Positions 26,310-34,470 are shown, numbered from the stretch's first letter. The stretch is DNA of 64,000 nucleotides from Lachnospiraceae bacterium (GCA_017468395.1 JAFUIR010000022.1:1-64000), one strand, 5' to 3'. Program-made: numbers and translations. Notes: a model not told the origin generated them from the sequence alone.

Positions 26310-26340
26310 TTTAAAAGCAAGGTTATTGACCTTGCTTTTA
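26310..26340. repeat. Copy 2 of the tRNA terminator direct repeat
   Basis: Thirty bases match 24845-24874 with one difference in the loop-proximal stem. It still forms the AAAGCAAGG/CCTTGCTTT hairpin with a short T tract, and can end the DUF6273 transcript. A promoter-like TTGACA-17-TAGTAA (26254-26282) lies just before it. Confidence 0.8.
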
Positions 26341-26362
26341 TCTTTGAAAAACCTGCCTATAA

Positions 26363-26452
26363 AATCAAATAGAATACTGGCCCTCTTCAGAAGATTCTGC
26401 GGATGCTTATGCGGCGGAAATTGTAAAGGCATTGCAGGGTAGCGGATATTAA
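26363..26452 (+). pseudogene. Possible 3' remnant of an unidentified gene
   Basis: An open stretch of 29 codons has coding-like composition (QIEYWPSSEDSADAYAAEIV and on to ALQGSGY, then TAA), preceded by an in-frame stop and no start codon or ribosome site. I do not recognise the parent protein. The rest of 26195-26515 holds no gene. Confidence 0.3.
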
Positions 26453-26517
26453 GACCGTTCGTTTTTTTATTTATTAAAAAAATTTTAAAAATGTTAGCAA
26501 AAAAATGTGAAAATGAT

Positions 26518-26546
26518 TTGACAGATATTAGAAAGTATGGTATTCT
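26518..26546 (+). promoter_or_regulatory. Promoter of tRNA-Arg/His/Gln/Lys cluster
   Basis: TTGACA (26518-26523), 17 bases, then TATTCT (26541-26546), 48 bases before the first tRNA. Confidence 0.85.
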
Positions 26547-26593
26547 AACAAAGTTGTTAGTGAGGTGTGTGATTACACCCATGTTTACAGCAT

Positions 26594-26667
<74 letters not shown>

Positions 26668-26707
26668 GTTAGAGATTTCAGTCTTTGGACAAAGAGTCTC
26701 GCATATG

Positions 26708-26781
26708 GTGGGTATAGCGCAGTTGGTTAGCGCGCCAGATTGTGGCTCTGGAGGCCAAGGGTTCGAATCCCTTTATCCACC
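26708..26781 (+). tRNA. tRNA-His (GTG)
   Basis: The acceptor GTGGGTA (26708-26714) pairs with TATCCAC (26774-26780). G26707 faces discriminator C26781, the extra G-C pair that identifies tRNA-His. The loop TTGTGGC gives anticodon GTG. Confidence 0.95.
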
Positions 26782-26826
26782 CTTTATGATTTTAAGTGTC
26801 CGGGTGACATGCTTGGTGTCAAATAT

Positions 26827-26898
26827 AGGGCTATCGCCAAGCGGTAAGGCACAGGATTTTGATTCCTGCACTCGCTGGTTCGAATCCAGCTAGCCCTG
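26827..26898 (+). tRNA. tRNA-Gln (TTG)
   Basis: The acceptor AGGGCTA (26827-26833) pairs with TAGCCCT (26891-26897), discriminator G26898. The loop TTTTGAT gives anticodon TTG. Confidence 0.93.
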
Positions 26899-26942
26899 TT
26901 TTACTTTCTTAGGAAGTAAATGAAACTTTAACAAATGAATAC

Positions 26943-27015
26943 GGGCGTGTAGCTCAGTCGGTAGAGCACTTGACTTTTAATCAAGTTGTCCGGGGTTCGA
27001 ATCCCCGCACGCTCA
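26943..27015 (+). tRNA. tRNA-Lys (TTT)
   Basis: The acceptor GGGCGTG (26943-26949) pairs with CACGCTC (27008-27014). The loop CTTTTAA gives anticodon TTT. Its 3' end is repeated 100 bases downstream. Confidence 0.95.
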
Positions 27016-27020
27016 TTAGT

Positions 27021-27060
27021 AAAAAGAAAGGCGCATTCGTGAGAGTGCGTCTTTCTTTTT
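27021..27060 (+). terminator. Terminator of tRNA-Lys cluster
   Basis: AAAAAGAAAGGCGCA (27021-27035) pairs with TGCGTCTTTCTTTTT (27046-27060), a long stem ending in T. Confidence 0.88.
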
Positions 27061-27066
27061 GGTTAG

Positions 27067-27118
27067 GAGACGCGAGGGGTTCGAACCCCGTGGGTTCAGA
27101 ATCCCCGCACGCTCATTA
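27067..27118 (+). repeat. Relic of tRNA-Lys 3' end
   Basis: 27100-27118 repeats exactly 19 bases of the tRNA-Lys 3' end (27000-27018), and the match extends leftward with one inserted base to about 25. Just before it, GGGGTTCGAACCCCG resembles another T arm. No complete tRNA can be folded. Confidence 0.75.
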
Positions 27119-27127
27119 AGAAAACGG

Positions 27128-27160
27128 AAACGTCACTCGTGGGAGTGGCGTTTTTGTTTT
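27128..27160 (+). terminator. Second terminator after tRNA relic
   Basis: AACGTCACTC (27129-27138) pairs with GAGTGGCGTT (27143-27152) with one G-T pair, followed by T-rich sequence. Confidence 0.75.
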
Positions 27161-27253
27161 GCTTTTTTTGGAGTTGCGAAAGCGCGTATGTCTTTCTTTT
27201 TGTATGGTAAAACTTGTGTTATAATAAAAAATCATATGAGGAGAAGAACGTAT

Positions 27254-28117
27254 ATGGACATTACAAAATTTGTGGAAATATCAAAGCCTCTTGGCGTACT
27301 TGGAATTAAGGTTACGCAGAATGACAAACTCATTGCGCAGTGGCATTTGGAGGAAGAGTGCAGAAGAAATGTATATTCTGCGGCTAAAAGTTTTACTTCT
27401 TGTGCGGTAGGTTTTGCGGTGCAGGAGGGCTTGCTTTCGCTGGATGAAAAGTTGGTAGACGCTTTTTGGGGGGACTTACCGGAGAAGATAGATGATAATT
27501 TAAAAAAGGCGACGGTTCGTGATTTACTGACCATGTGCTTGGGACAGGAAAAGGCGCAGCTTATGGGAGCACAGCGGCCTCTTTATGAAGAGGATGACTG
27601 GGTAAAGTTAGCACTTGAAATTCCTTTTGTATATGAGCCGGGAACGAAGTTTGTATATAACAATGTGGGTCCCTATCTGGCAGGGGTGCTTGTGCAAAGA
27701 AGGGCAGATTGTAATTTGGTGGACTATCTCACGCCCAGACTTTTCACGCCTCTTGGCATTAAGGCACCGATGTGGGAAACAGACCCTATGGGGAATACCT
27801 TTGGGGCAGGGGGGCTGTTTTTGACTTTATCGGAACTGCATAAATTCGGTTTGTTTTGTCTGCAAAAAGGAATGTGGAACGGAAAACAACTTCTTTCCAA
27901 AGAGTGGCTGGAAGAATGTGCGAAACAGCAGGTTAATGCCCCTTATGGCTATCTTTTCTGGCGCGGAAAATATAACTCTTTTCGTGCGGATGGAAAATAC
28001 TGCCAGTTAGCAGTGGTACTACCGGATAAAAATGCGGTTGTTTCGGTGGTGGCAGAGTGCAGGCAGACAGATGCGCTTATGCAGGCACTGTATGAGCATG
28101 TTTGTGCGCAGTTATAA
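27254..28117 (+). CDS. Serine hydrolase, class C beta-lactamase family
   Basis: This 287-residue cytoplasmic-looking protein has the SxxK nucleophile motif S42-A-A-K45 (NVYSAAKSFTS), the YxN motif Y135-N-N137 and the helix GYLFWRGKY near the C-terminus. The family includes esterases, peptidases and beta-lactamases; without a signal peptide it is probably an esterase or peptidase rather than a resistance enzyme. I chose ATG 27254 (GAGGAG upstream); the longer in-frame reading runs back through the tRNA terminator and is not coding. Its last 16 bases overlap the truncated Nudix frame. Confidence 0.88.
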   Translation: MDITKFVEISKPLGVLGIKVTQNDKLIAQWHLEEECRRNVYSAAKSFTSCAVGFAVQEGLLSLDEKLVDAFWGDLPEKIDDNLKKATVRDLLTMCLGQEKAQLMGAQRPLYEEDDWVKLALEIPFVYEPGTKFVYNNVGPYLAGVLVQRRADCNLVDYLTPRLFTPLGIKAPMWETDPMGNTFGAGGLFLTLSELHKFGLFCLQKGMWNGKQLLSKEWLEECAKQQVNAPYGYLFWRGKYNSFRADGKYCQLAVVLPDKNAVVSVVAECRQTDALMQALYEHVCAQL

Positions 28118-28473
28118 ATGGAAAGTGGGTATTTTGCAAACATCGTGACAGAGATACCTACGAAGTGCCCGGCGGACACCGTGAAGAGGGCGAGAATATT
28201 GATGACACGGCAAAAAGAGAATTATATGAGGAAACAGGGGCGGTGGGATTTTCCTTGGAGCCTGTTTGTATTTATTCAGTTGTGCGGATGGAAGGCGACA
28301 ATGTAACCGAGAGGTTTGGAAAACTTTATTTTGCCAATGTTTCCCGTTTTGAAGAGGAACTGCACAGTGAAATTGAAAAAATTATTTTGACGGATGAATT
28401 AGTTGATAATTGGACCTATCCCATGATTCAGCCACATCTGTTGGAGGAAGCAAAGCGGAGAGGGTTTGTATAG
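28102..28473 (+). pseudogene. Nudix hydrolase missing its N-terminus
   Basis: The frame encodes GKWVFCKHRDRDTYEVPGG and a complete Nudix box (G-H-R-E-E-G-E...RELYEETGA) with a normal C-terminal part. However, it opens only at TTG 28102 inside the serine hydrolase gene, an in-frame TGA lies at 28093, and no ribosome site exists. About 20-25 residues that form the first strand in relatives of this subfamily are absent. Either a deletion fused it to the upstream gene or it is translated by coupling from the overlapping stop. The catalytic box is intact, so activity cannot be excluded. Confidence 0.6.
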
Positions 28474-28481
28474 GAGAGATT

Positions 28482-29006
28482 ATGATTTACTATCAAGATG
28501 AAAAAATTGTGATTCGTGACTTGCACCAAGCGGATGCACAGGTAATAACTGATGAGGAAATTGCCCAGGGATGGGATGCCAGCGTAGAGAAATATGAAAT
28601 AAGACTTTGTCACCAGAAAGAAGGAAAGTCTATATCCTTGGCTGCGGAGTACGAGGGAAATATTGCGGGATATATAAATGTATATCCAAATTCGGAGTGG
28701 GGCTCTTTTGCGGGGCAAGGGCTTCCGGAAATCGTTGATTTCGGGGTACTTGCCAAGTACCGTAAAAACGGAGTCGGAAGTAAATTAATGGATGTTGCAG
28801 AAGAAATTGCCGGAAAATATGCGGATATCGTTTATCTGGGAGTGGGCTGTCATTATGGATACGGAAGCGCCCAGAGAATGTATGTGAAGCGCGGGTATAT
28901 CCCGGATGGCACCGGTGTTTGGTATGGCGCATCGGTTTGTGAGCAGTATGCGGACTGCTGTAATGATGATGACTTGGTTTTGTATATGTCGAAGAAACTA
29001 AGATAA
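28482..29006 (+). CDS. GNAT family N-acetyltransferase
   Basis: This 174-residue protein is a single GNAT domain. Strand DFGVLAKYRKNGVGSKLMDVAEE (residues about 85-107) contains the acetyl-CoA pyrophosphate loop R/K-x-x-G-x-G/S, and YVKRGYIPDGTGVWY is the usual C-terminal motif. The substrate is unknown. AGGAGAG precedes ATG 28482, nine bases after the Nudix frame ends, so the two were probably one transcript. Confidence 0.9.
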   Translation: MIYYQDEKIVIRDLHQADAQVITDEEIAQGWDASVEKYEIRLCHQKEGKSISLAAEYEGNIAGYINVYPNSEWGSFAGQGLPEIVDFGVLAKYRKNGVGSKLMDVAEEIAGKYADIVYLGVGCHYGYGSAQRMYVKRGYIPDGTGVWYGASVCEQYADCCNDDDLVLYMSKKLR

Positions 29007-29086
29007 GGCGAAAAAATTTTAAAAACATTTGTAACGAAGCCTTGAAAATTTGCATTAACCATATAGAAAGGAAAGGAGGGGAGCAA

Positions 29087-29566
29087 ATGCAGTCCATGGA
29101 CGAGATATATCAAAAGTATGCGAAGACCGTATACAAATATTTACTGTCGAGAACGCACAATCAGGAATTGGCGGAAGAGTTGACGCAGGAAACTTTTTAT
29201 CAGGCAATCCGCAGCATAGAGCGCTATGATGAAAGTTGTCAACTATCCACTTGGTTATGTGCAATTGCTAAAAATCAGTTGCTTACATATCAGAGAAAGC
29301 ATCCGCCCTTGGAAAGTCTGGAAGACCATGACTTAGCGCTTCAATCGGCAGAAAGCGATGTGCTGAATGCGTTTTGCAGGGTGGAACTGATGAAGAAACT
29401 GCATGAGTGCCCTGAGCCTTTTCGTGAGATTCTATATTTGCGGATTTTTGGGGATTTATCCTTTAAAGAAATCGGTGAGATTATGGGACAGACGGAAAAC
29501 TGGGCCAGGGTAACTTTTTATAGAGGAAAAGAGAAACTCAGAAAGGATTTGAAGGATGATGAATAA
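29087..29566 (+). CDS. ECF-type RNA polymerase sigma factor
   Basis: This 159-residue protein has sigma region 2 (YQKYAKTVYKYLLSRTHNQELAEELTQETFYQAI, and STWLCAIAKNQLL) and region 4 (FREILYLRIFGDLSFKEIGEIMGQTENWARVTFYRGKEKLR). AAAGGAGGGG precedes ATG 29087. It overlaps by 11 bases the next gene, a zinc-finger membrane protein that should be its anti-sigma factor. Its target promoters are unknown; none of the obvious -35 AAC motifs could be assigned in this window. Confidence 0.93.
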   Translation: MQSMDEIYQKYAKTVYKYLLSRTHNQELAEELTQETFYQAIRSIERYDESCQLSTWLCAIAKNQLLTYQRKHPPLESLEDHDLALQSAESDVLNAFCRVELMKKLHECPEPFREILYLRIFGDLSFKEIGEIMGQTENWARVTFYRGKEKLRKDLKDDE

Positions 29567-30911
29567 ATTACCTTGTGAAGTGGTGAAGGATTTGTTGCCC
29601 TCCTATATTGAGGGATTGACCAGTGAGGTTACCGGTGACCTTGTGAAAGAGCATGTTACGGAATGTGTCAACTGTAAAAATGTTTTGGAGGCCATGAAGG
29701 AGCCTGCAGCACCGCCGGTCAGCACGGAGGATAAAAAAGAGATTGATTTTCTGAAAAAGAACAGAAAAAGAAATAAGAGCATTATCTGCGGAAGTGTGAT
29801 TTTTGCATTACTTATTATTTTGGTTGTGGCTTTTGTAAAAAATTTCCTTGTGGGAAGGCATGCCTTTGATGAGATGATGGCGTGGGAAATGAGTGTAGAC
29901 GGAAAACACATGGTTTTGGATGTAATGGTGGGAAGCGGAAACGGAGTTTCTTATGTCGGATTTGAAGAAAGTGACGGTGTGGTAAAAGTTTCCGTTGAGT
30001 ATGTGAAAAGAAGTCCTTTTTATAGCAAAAGTGATGTACGGTCCGAATACGAAGCCCGAGAGGAAATCAGGCAGATATGGATTGACGACCGCATTGTTTG
30101 GTCAGATGGGGAAAGAATATCTGCCCTGGCCTCTGCGGTGTATAATACCGGTCATGCCTATGTAGGCGATATGCCTGCCAATTCACGGACGGCAAATGTG
30201 CTGGATATGGTAGGGTATCTGGGCAGTTTTGGGAATGAATTGCAGACAACGACCGAGCCTTATGGCTGGAAAATGAATTTGACAGAGGAAATTTCTGCAG
30301 AAGACCAGGCCTATAAAGAGGCAATGATGCAGTCGTATGCCTGCGTTTTGATTGCGGTAATTGAGAATTTGGGCGAGGTAAGTTATGAGTACCGGGTGGA
30401 CGGCGAAACCTACAATTTAAGTGTAAATGAAGAAAAAGCCTGTGAACTTGCCGGAATGGATATAAAAGAGTGCGGCAAGGAAGTGCTCCTGTTACAGAAA
30501 CTTCTGGAGAAAACCGGAATAGACCGGCTTGTATATATTAGTGAGGCAGACGCAGAAGTGATGCAGGAGGATATTAACATAGAAATTGTGAACTGGTCTG
30601 ATACGGAAATTGCAAGCTATGCCATTACTTATTATTTGGACGGAGAAATTTGTGGCACAATGGTAGGAATGAATGCAGACGAAAGTACGGTGGAAAAAGG
30701 GGAACTACTGGAATTTATCTTTTTGCCTGAAGACTTTATAGATGAAAGATGGGACGACGAAAAAGAATTCGTGGCAGAGATTAAAATTTGTGATAAAGAA
30801 GGAAAGGAATATACAGTGGAGCAAACCTTGCGTGTGGGAATAAATTTTTGGACAAAGTATCAATTTGAACTTCACGGAAGCCCGGAGGAAGGATTTACTC
30901 TCGAACAGTAA
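29556..30911 (+). CDS. Anti-sigma factor with zinc finger and DUF4825-like ectodomain
   Basis: This 451-residue protein has an N-terminal zinc-binding anti-sigma domain (CEVVKDLLPSYIEGL ... HVTECVNC, residues 6-42), one membrane segment at about 72-93, and a large extracytoplasmic region of about 355 residues. That region contains a DUF4825-like part (GYLGSFGNELQTTTEPYGWKMNLTEE) and an Ig-like C-terminus. It should hold the sigma factor at the membrane and release it on an external signal. Start ATG 29556 lies inside the sigma gene, so the two are translationally coupled. A terminator follows at 30917. Confidence 0.85.
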   Translation: MMNKLPCEVVKDLLPSYIEGLTSEVTGDLVKEHVTECVNCKNVLEAMKEPAAPPVSTEDKKEIDFLKKNRKRNKSIICGSVIFALLIILVVAFVKNFLVGRHAFDEMMAWEMSVDGKHMVLDVMVGSGNGVSYVGFEESDGVVKVSVEYVKRSPFYSKSDVRSEYEAREEIRQIWIDDRIVWSDGERISALASAVYNTGHAYVGDMPANSRTANVLDMVGYLGSFGNELQTTTEPYGWKMNLTEEISAEDQAYKEAMMQSYACVLIAVIENLGEVSYEYRVDGETYNLSVNEEKACELAGMDIKECGKEVLLLQKLLEKTGIDRLVYISEADAEVMQEDINIEIVNWSDTEIASYAITYYLDGEICGTMVGMNADESTVEKGELLEFIFLPEDFIDERWDDEKEFVAEIKICDKEGKEYTVEQTLRVGINFWTKYQFELHGSPEEGFTLEQ

Positions 30912-30916
30912 AATAG

Positions 30917-30957
30917 TGCCCTTGCTTTTCTTATGTGGAAAGGCAAGGGCTTGTTAG
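30917..30957 (+). terminator. Terminator of sigma/anti-sigma operon
   Basis: TGCCCTTGC and GGCAAGGGC form the stem, extended by TTTC/GAAA. A T-poor tail follows, so efficiency is uncertain. Confidence 0.6.
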
Positions 30958-31077
30958 CAGGCAGCGGTTGGTGTAGAATGAGAATAAGTAGATGCAATTA
31001 GGTAAATCTAACTTGATAAATGCAACAGATGCGAGTGTAATTGCAGATGGTATCAGAGGGGAGCGGGCGAGGAAACT

Positions 31078-31866
31078 ATGAATAGTGTAAATAAGACATT
31101 GTATATTCCGTTATATGGAAAGGCCTTTGTAAGTAAAAAAGGACTGATTCTCCGTGACGCAAAAGCGGAAGAAATATGGGCGGCAGAGGGTTTTGACTTA
31201 AAGGGAAAATCAAAATCCAAGTGGCTTGCCTATTACATGGGAATGCGTTCTGCGGTATTTGATATGTGGCTTAAGGAGCAGATGAGCCGTGATGGAGAGG
31301 CAGTTGTGATACATATCGGTTGTGGCATGGACAGTCGCGTAGAACGTGTGGGAACAGGCGGGCACAGCTGGTATGATGTGGATTTTCCGGATGTAATTGA
31401 GGAGCGGAAACGTTATTACAGCGAAACAGCGGATTATCACATGATTTCTTCGGATGCCAGAGAAAACGACTGGATGAAGGCGATTCCCGCAGACAGAAGG
31501 GCAATCGTTGTTATGGAAGGTGTCAGTATGTATTTTGAGCCGGAGGAACTGAAAGTACTGCTGAAAAACCTGACTGACCGCTTTGGTCAACTGAATATTT
31601 TGATGGATTGCTACACTACTTTTGCGGCCAAGGCCTCAAAGTACAAAAATCCTATTAATGATGTGGGAGTGACGGTTTGCTACGGCATAGATGAGCCAAG
31701 GTTGTTGGAAGAGGGAACAGGACTTATTTTTGTAGCGGAACAGGAAATGACACCGGCCTTTTTGATAAATGAGTTGAGCGGGGCAGAGAAAGCGGTGTTT
31801 AAGAAACTTTTCGGTGGAAAGATTGCAAGGAAAATGTATCGTTTGTATGAGTATAGGAGGGGATAA
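31078..31866 (+). CDS. LCM-type SAM-dependent methyltransferase
   Basis: This 262-residue protein belongs to the leucine carboxyl methyltransferase-like family (PF04072). IHIGCGMDSRVERV binds SAM, WYDVDFPDVIEERKRYY is the family marker, and VVMEGVSMYFEPEEL is the post-motif. In bacteria such enzymes methylate small-molecule or polyketide carboxyl groups; the substrate here is unknown. A GAGGAAAC-type site precedes the ATG. It is followed one base later by a small unknown gene. Confidence 0.9.
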   Translation: MNSVNKTLYIPLYGKAFVSKKGLILRDAKAEEIWAAEGFDLKGKSKSKWLAYYMGMRSAVFDMWLKEQMSRDGEAVVIHIGCGMDSRVERVGTGGHSWYDVDFPDVIEERKRYYSETADYHMISSDARENDWMKAIPADRRAIVVMEGVSMYFEPEELKVLLKNLTDRFGQLNILMDCYTTFAAKASKYKNPINDVGVTVCYGIDEPRLLEEGTGLIFVAEQEMTPAFLINELSGAEKAVFKKLFGGKIARKMYRLYEYRRG

Positions 31867-31867
31867 T

Positions 31868-32161
31868 ATGAGAGTTGACCCGATTTCAAATGCGATTCAG
31901 TCAGGCTATGTTTCTTCTGTCAGTAGCGAAGGGCAAAGACGGAAAAAACTGCGTAAGATGATGAAGGCAGAAAACGTTTCATGGAGTGACATGGAGAATT
32001 TGAATGTGCAGGAAGATGCCACGGACGTGCCTGCCTCTTCCAAAGCGCCTATTGACACGGAAGTGAATAAACGGTTGGTGGAAGCCAAAGGCACATATAA
32101 TCAGGGGATGGAAGAGATTGCCTATACTTTAAAGGGCGCACAGATAGATAAATATTCATGA
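31868..32161 (+). CDS. Uncharacterised 97-residue protein
   Basis: AGGAGG lies seven bases before ATG 31868 and only one base separates it from the methyltransferase stop, so it is clearly an expressed operon gene. The product is hydrophilic, with MRVDPISNAIQSGYVSSVSS at the N-terminus, a Lys/Arg-rich stretch (RRKKLRKMMKAENV) and a C-terminal helix. No signal peptide or known domain is visible. I do not recognise it. It overlaps the upstream extension of the acetyltransferase frame. Confidence 0.65.
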   Translation: MRVDPISNAIQSGYVSSVSSEGQRRKKLRKMMKAENVSWSDMENLNVQEDATDVPASSKAPIDTEVNKRLVEAKGTYNQGMEEIAYTLKGAQIDKYS

Positions 32162-32232
32162 TTGTATGTACGGGCTGCTGGCAGAGGAATATAGGGCATG
32201 AGCCCGGAAAATTTGAAGAAAAGAGTAAGGAT

Positions 32233-32844
32233 ATGAACGCAAAGGAAGCATTACATAGCGGTAAATTGTATTTACCCGGCGATGAAGAGATTCTGAAAGA
32301 GCAGTTTGAATGCCTTGAGAAATTGTATGATTTTAACCAGACCAGACCGTCAGAATTTGAGAAGCGGACAAACCTTTTAAAAGAGATGTTTGGGGAAATC
32401 GGCGAGGGATGTTATATCGAACCGCCTTTTTATTCTAACTGGGGTGGTAAGCACTGTCATTTCGGCAAAATGGTATATGCCAATTTTAATTTGACTTGTG
32501 TGGACGATACCCATATTTATGTGGGAGATTATACAATGATTGGACCCAATGTGACAATTGCCGCAGCAGGGCACCCCATTCAGCCGCAGCTTAGAGCGCA
32601 AGGGTATCAGTATAATATGCCCGTCCGCATTGGTAATAATTGTTGGCTGGGAGCAGGCGTCACTATTGTGCCCGGAATAACCATAGGAGATAATGTGGTA
32701 ATCGGAGCGGGGAGTGTTGTGACCAAGGATATTCCCAGCAATGTGGTTGCGGTGGGAAACCCATGTAAAGTTATGCGGGAAGTAAATGAACATGACTATG
32801 AATTTTATTTTAAGGATAAGAGAATAGAAGGGAACATAGTGTAA
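32233..32844 (+). CDS. Maltose/galactoside-type O-acetyltransferase
   Basis: This 203-residue left-handed beta-helix acetyltransferase starts with the Mac domain (NAKEALHSGKLYLPGDEEILKEQ) and continues with hexapeptide repeats, the catalytic His in AAAGHPIQP and C-terminal GAGVTIVPGITIGDNVVIGAGSVVTKDIPSNVVAVGNPCK-type turns. It transfers acetyl from acetyl-CoA to a sugar hydroxyl. I chose ATG 32233 (AAGGA upstream); the frame remains open back to 32158. Its stop overlaps the first ATG of a damaged Nudix gene. Confidence 0.93.
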   Translation: MNAKEALHSGKLYLPGDEEILKEQFECLEKLYDFNQTRPSEFEKRTNLLKEMFGEIGEGCYIEPPFYSNWGGKHCHFGKMVYANFNLTCVDDTHIYVGDYTMIGPNVTIAAAGHPIQPQLRAQGYQYNMPVRIGNNCWLGAGVTIVPGITIGDNVVIGAGSVVTKDIPSNVVAVGNPCKVMREVNEHDYEFYFKDKRIEGNIV

Positions 32845-33020
32845 TGTCTAAGTTGAGAAATATGACCTCTATTTATCTTTCCTGCAAGGATTAAATGCTT
32901 TTGCTTTATAGGCAGGGCTCCAGAGTGGTAAATGACCTATGGGTAGGTTTGGCAGGCGGACATTTTGAAAAAGAAGAACTTGACGATGCCAAGGCCTGCA
33001 TTTTGCGGGAATTTTTTATT
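32844..33020 (+). pseudogene. Broken Nudix hydrolase
   Basis: From ATG 32844 the frame reads MSKLRNMTSIYLSCKD, then an in-frame TAA (32892-32894), then MLLLYRQGSRVVNDLWVG and AGGHFEKEELDDAKAC, ending at LRE. These blocks match one family of clostridial Nudix proteins in which the stop position is normally Lys (KDK-LLLYRQG). After LRE the similarity stops: the expected continuation of the Nudix box (ELxEELGL) is missing and unrelated residues follow. One nonsense change plus loss of the 3' two thirds makes it non-functional. The downstream part up to 33100 has no recognisable gene. Confidence 0.75.
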
Positions 33021-33105
33021 TATAAAGGAGTGTCAAGCGGCGCCGACAGTGTGGCAATTTGTAAGTTACATGCTGGAAAGGCTTGGAATGTAGAGAGGCA
33101 AAAGT

Positions 33106-33432
33106 ATGTTAGGATTTATTATTTGTGCGTTAGTGGGTCTTTTGGTTGTAGGGCTTGGATTTTGGTGTTTCCGCGCAAAGAAGCCGGTAGGATTTTGGGC
33201 AAATGCGGAGGCGCCGGAAGCAAAAAATATAAACGATGTGACAGGATATAACCGGGCTGTAGGGATATTATTGATTATATTTGGGATTGTTTTTGTACTG
33301 CTTTGCCTGCCGATTTTGGGGGGACAAAATTCGCCGGGGATTATTGTGTCCATTTTGGGAATGATGTTTGAATCCATTGCGGCAATGGTTGTCTATACCG
33401 TTGTGATTGAGCCGAAATATACAAAAAAATAA
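33106..33432 (+). CDS. Small membrane protein, three membrane segments
   Basis: This 108-residue protein has predicted membrane helices at about 3-20, 49-68 and 78-99. The loop FRAKKPVGFWANAEAPEAKNI is followed by a YNRAVG motif, seen in a family of small clostridial membrane proteins (DUF3784-like). Function unknown. GAGAGG lies upstream of the ATG. It comes after the broken Nudix gene and before a DUF4003 gene. Confidence 0.75.
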   Translation: MLGFIICALVGLLVVGLGFWCFRAKKPVGFWANAEAPEAKNINDVTGYNRAVGILLIIFGIVFVLLCLPILGGQNSPGIIVSILGMMFESIAAMVVYTVVIEPKYTKK

Positions 33433-33480
33433 AATGGGAACGAAAAAGATAAAAGAACAGAATGAGGAGAGGTAAGGAAG

Positions 33481-34470
33481 ATGAGAGAAACATTAACTAC
33501 ACTGTGCAATCAATTTGCAGAAAACAAGGAATTAATTAAAGAGGCTTTTACATGGGAAAGGACAGAGATGTATCCTGTGTGTGCAGCAGTTTTTGCGGAT
33601 AAGGGAAAGACTGCGGATGTGGAAAAAATGAAAGCCTGCAAAGCAATTTTGAAAGAACAGACAGGAGTTTTTTCGGATTTTAGGGGCAATGGTTTGTTGG
33701 CACTGATTTCCATGTTGGCGCTGAGCGCTGATCCTAAGGCCAAAATGCAGGATGCATTGCAAATGCACAGCAAGTTAAAAGAGCATTTTTGGTCGTCGGC
33801 GTATTTGCCTGTGGCGGCAATGGTTGTGGCAAATATGGCGGAAGTTGAAAAGTATGATGAACTTGCTGCCCGCACAAAAAATATTTATGATTTGATGAAA
33901 AACGAGCATCCTTTCCTGACCTCCGGTGAAGACAGCGTGTTTGCGGCATTGCTGGCATTTTCTGAACTGACGGACCAGCAGGTAGTGGCTGAGATGGAGC
34001 GCTGTTACCGGATTTTGAAACCCGATTTCTTTTCCGGCAATGCGGTGCAGTCCTTAAGCCATGTGCTTGCTCTTGGAGAGGGCAGCGCAGAGCAAAAGTG
34101 CCGGAGAGTAATGAGTTTATACGAAGGGCTGAGAACCAAAGGTTGTAAATACGGTACGGACTATGAACTGGCAACTCTTGGGGTACTGGCGCTGCTTCCG
34201 GTGGATGATACAACTATCATCAATGAGATGGTGGAAGTGGATAATTTCCTGGCAGAGCAAAAAGGTTATGGTCTCTTTGGATATACGAAAAAACAGCGCC
34301 TGATGCATGCAAGTATGCTTGTAAGCAGTTCTTACATGGAAAACAGTGAAAATCCGGCAATGAATACCGCCGCAATCAGCGGAACCATTTCCATGATTGC
34401 AGCGCAGCAGGCCGCGATGTGTGCTGTTATTGCATCGACCAGTGCGGCAGCAGCGGCTTCATCAAATTAA
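33481..34470 (+). CDS. DUF4003 family protein
   Basis: This 329-residue mostly helical soluble protein has the DUF4003 blocks CNQFAENKELIKEAFTWERTEMYPVCAAVFADKG, FSDFRGNGLLALISMLALS and SHVLALGEGSAEQKCRRV. It ends in an unusual Ala-rich stretch (STSAAAAASSN). The family is widespread in Firmicutes with unknown function. GAGGAGAGG precedes the ATG. Confidence 0.88.
   Translation: MRETLTTLCNQFAENKELIKEAFTWERTEMYPVCAAVFADKGKTADVEKMKACKAILKEQTGVFSDFRGNGLLALISMLALSADPKAKMQDALQMHSKLKEHFWSSAYLPVAAMVVANMAEVEKYDELAARTKNIYDLMKNEHPFLTSGEDSVFAALLAFSELTDQQVVAEMERCYRILKPDFFSGNAVQSLSHVLALGEGSAEQKCRRVMSLYEGLRTKGCKYGTDYELATLGVLALLPVDDTTIINEMVEVDNFLAEQKGYGLFGYTKKQRLMHASMLVSSSYMENSENPAMNTAAISGTISMIAAQQAAMCAVIASTSAAAAASSN

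Noticed and set aside
27059..27253. N-terminal extension of the serine hydrolase frame
   Set aside because: It would translate the tRNA terminator and relic; the conserved protein starts at 27254 with a ribosome site.
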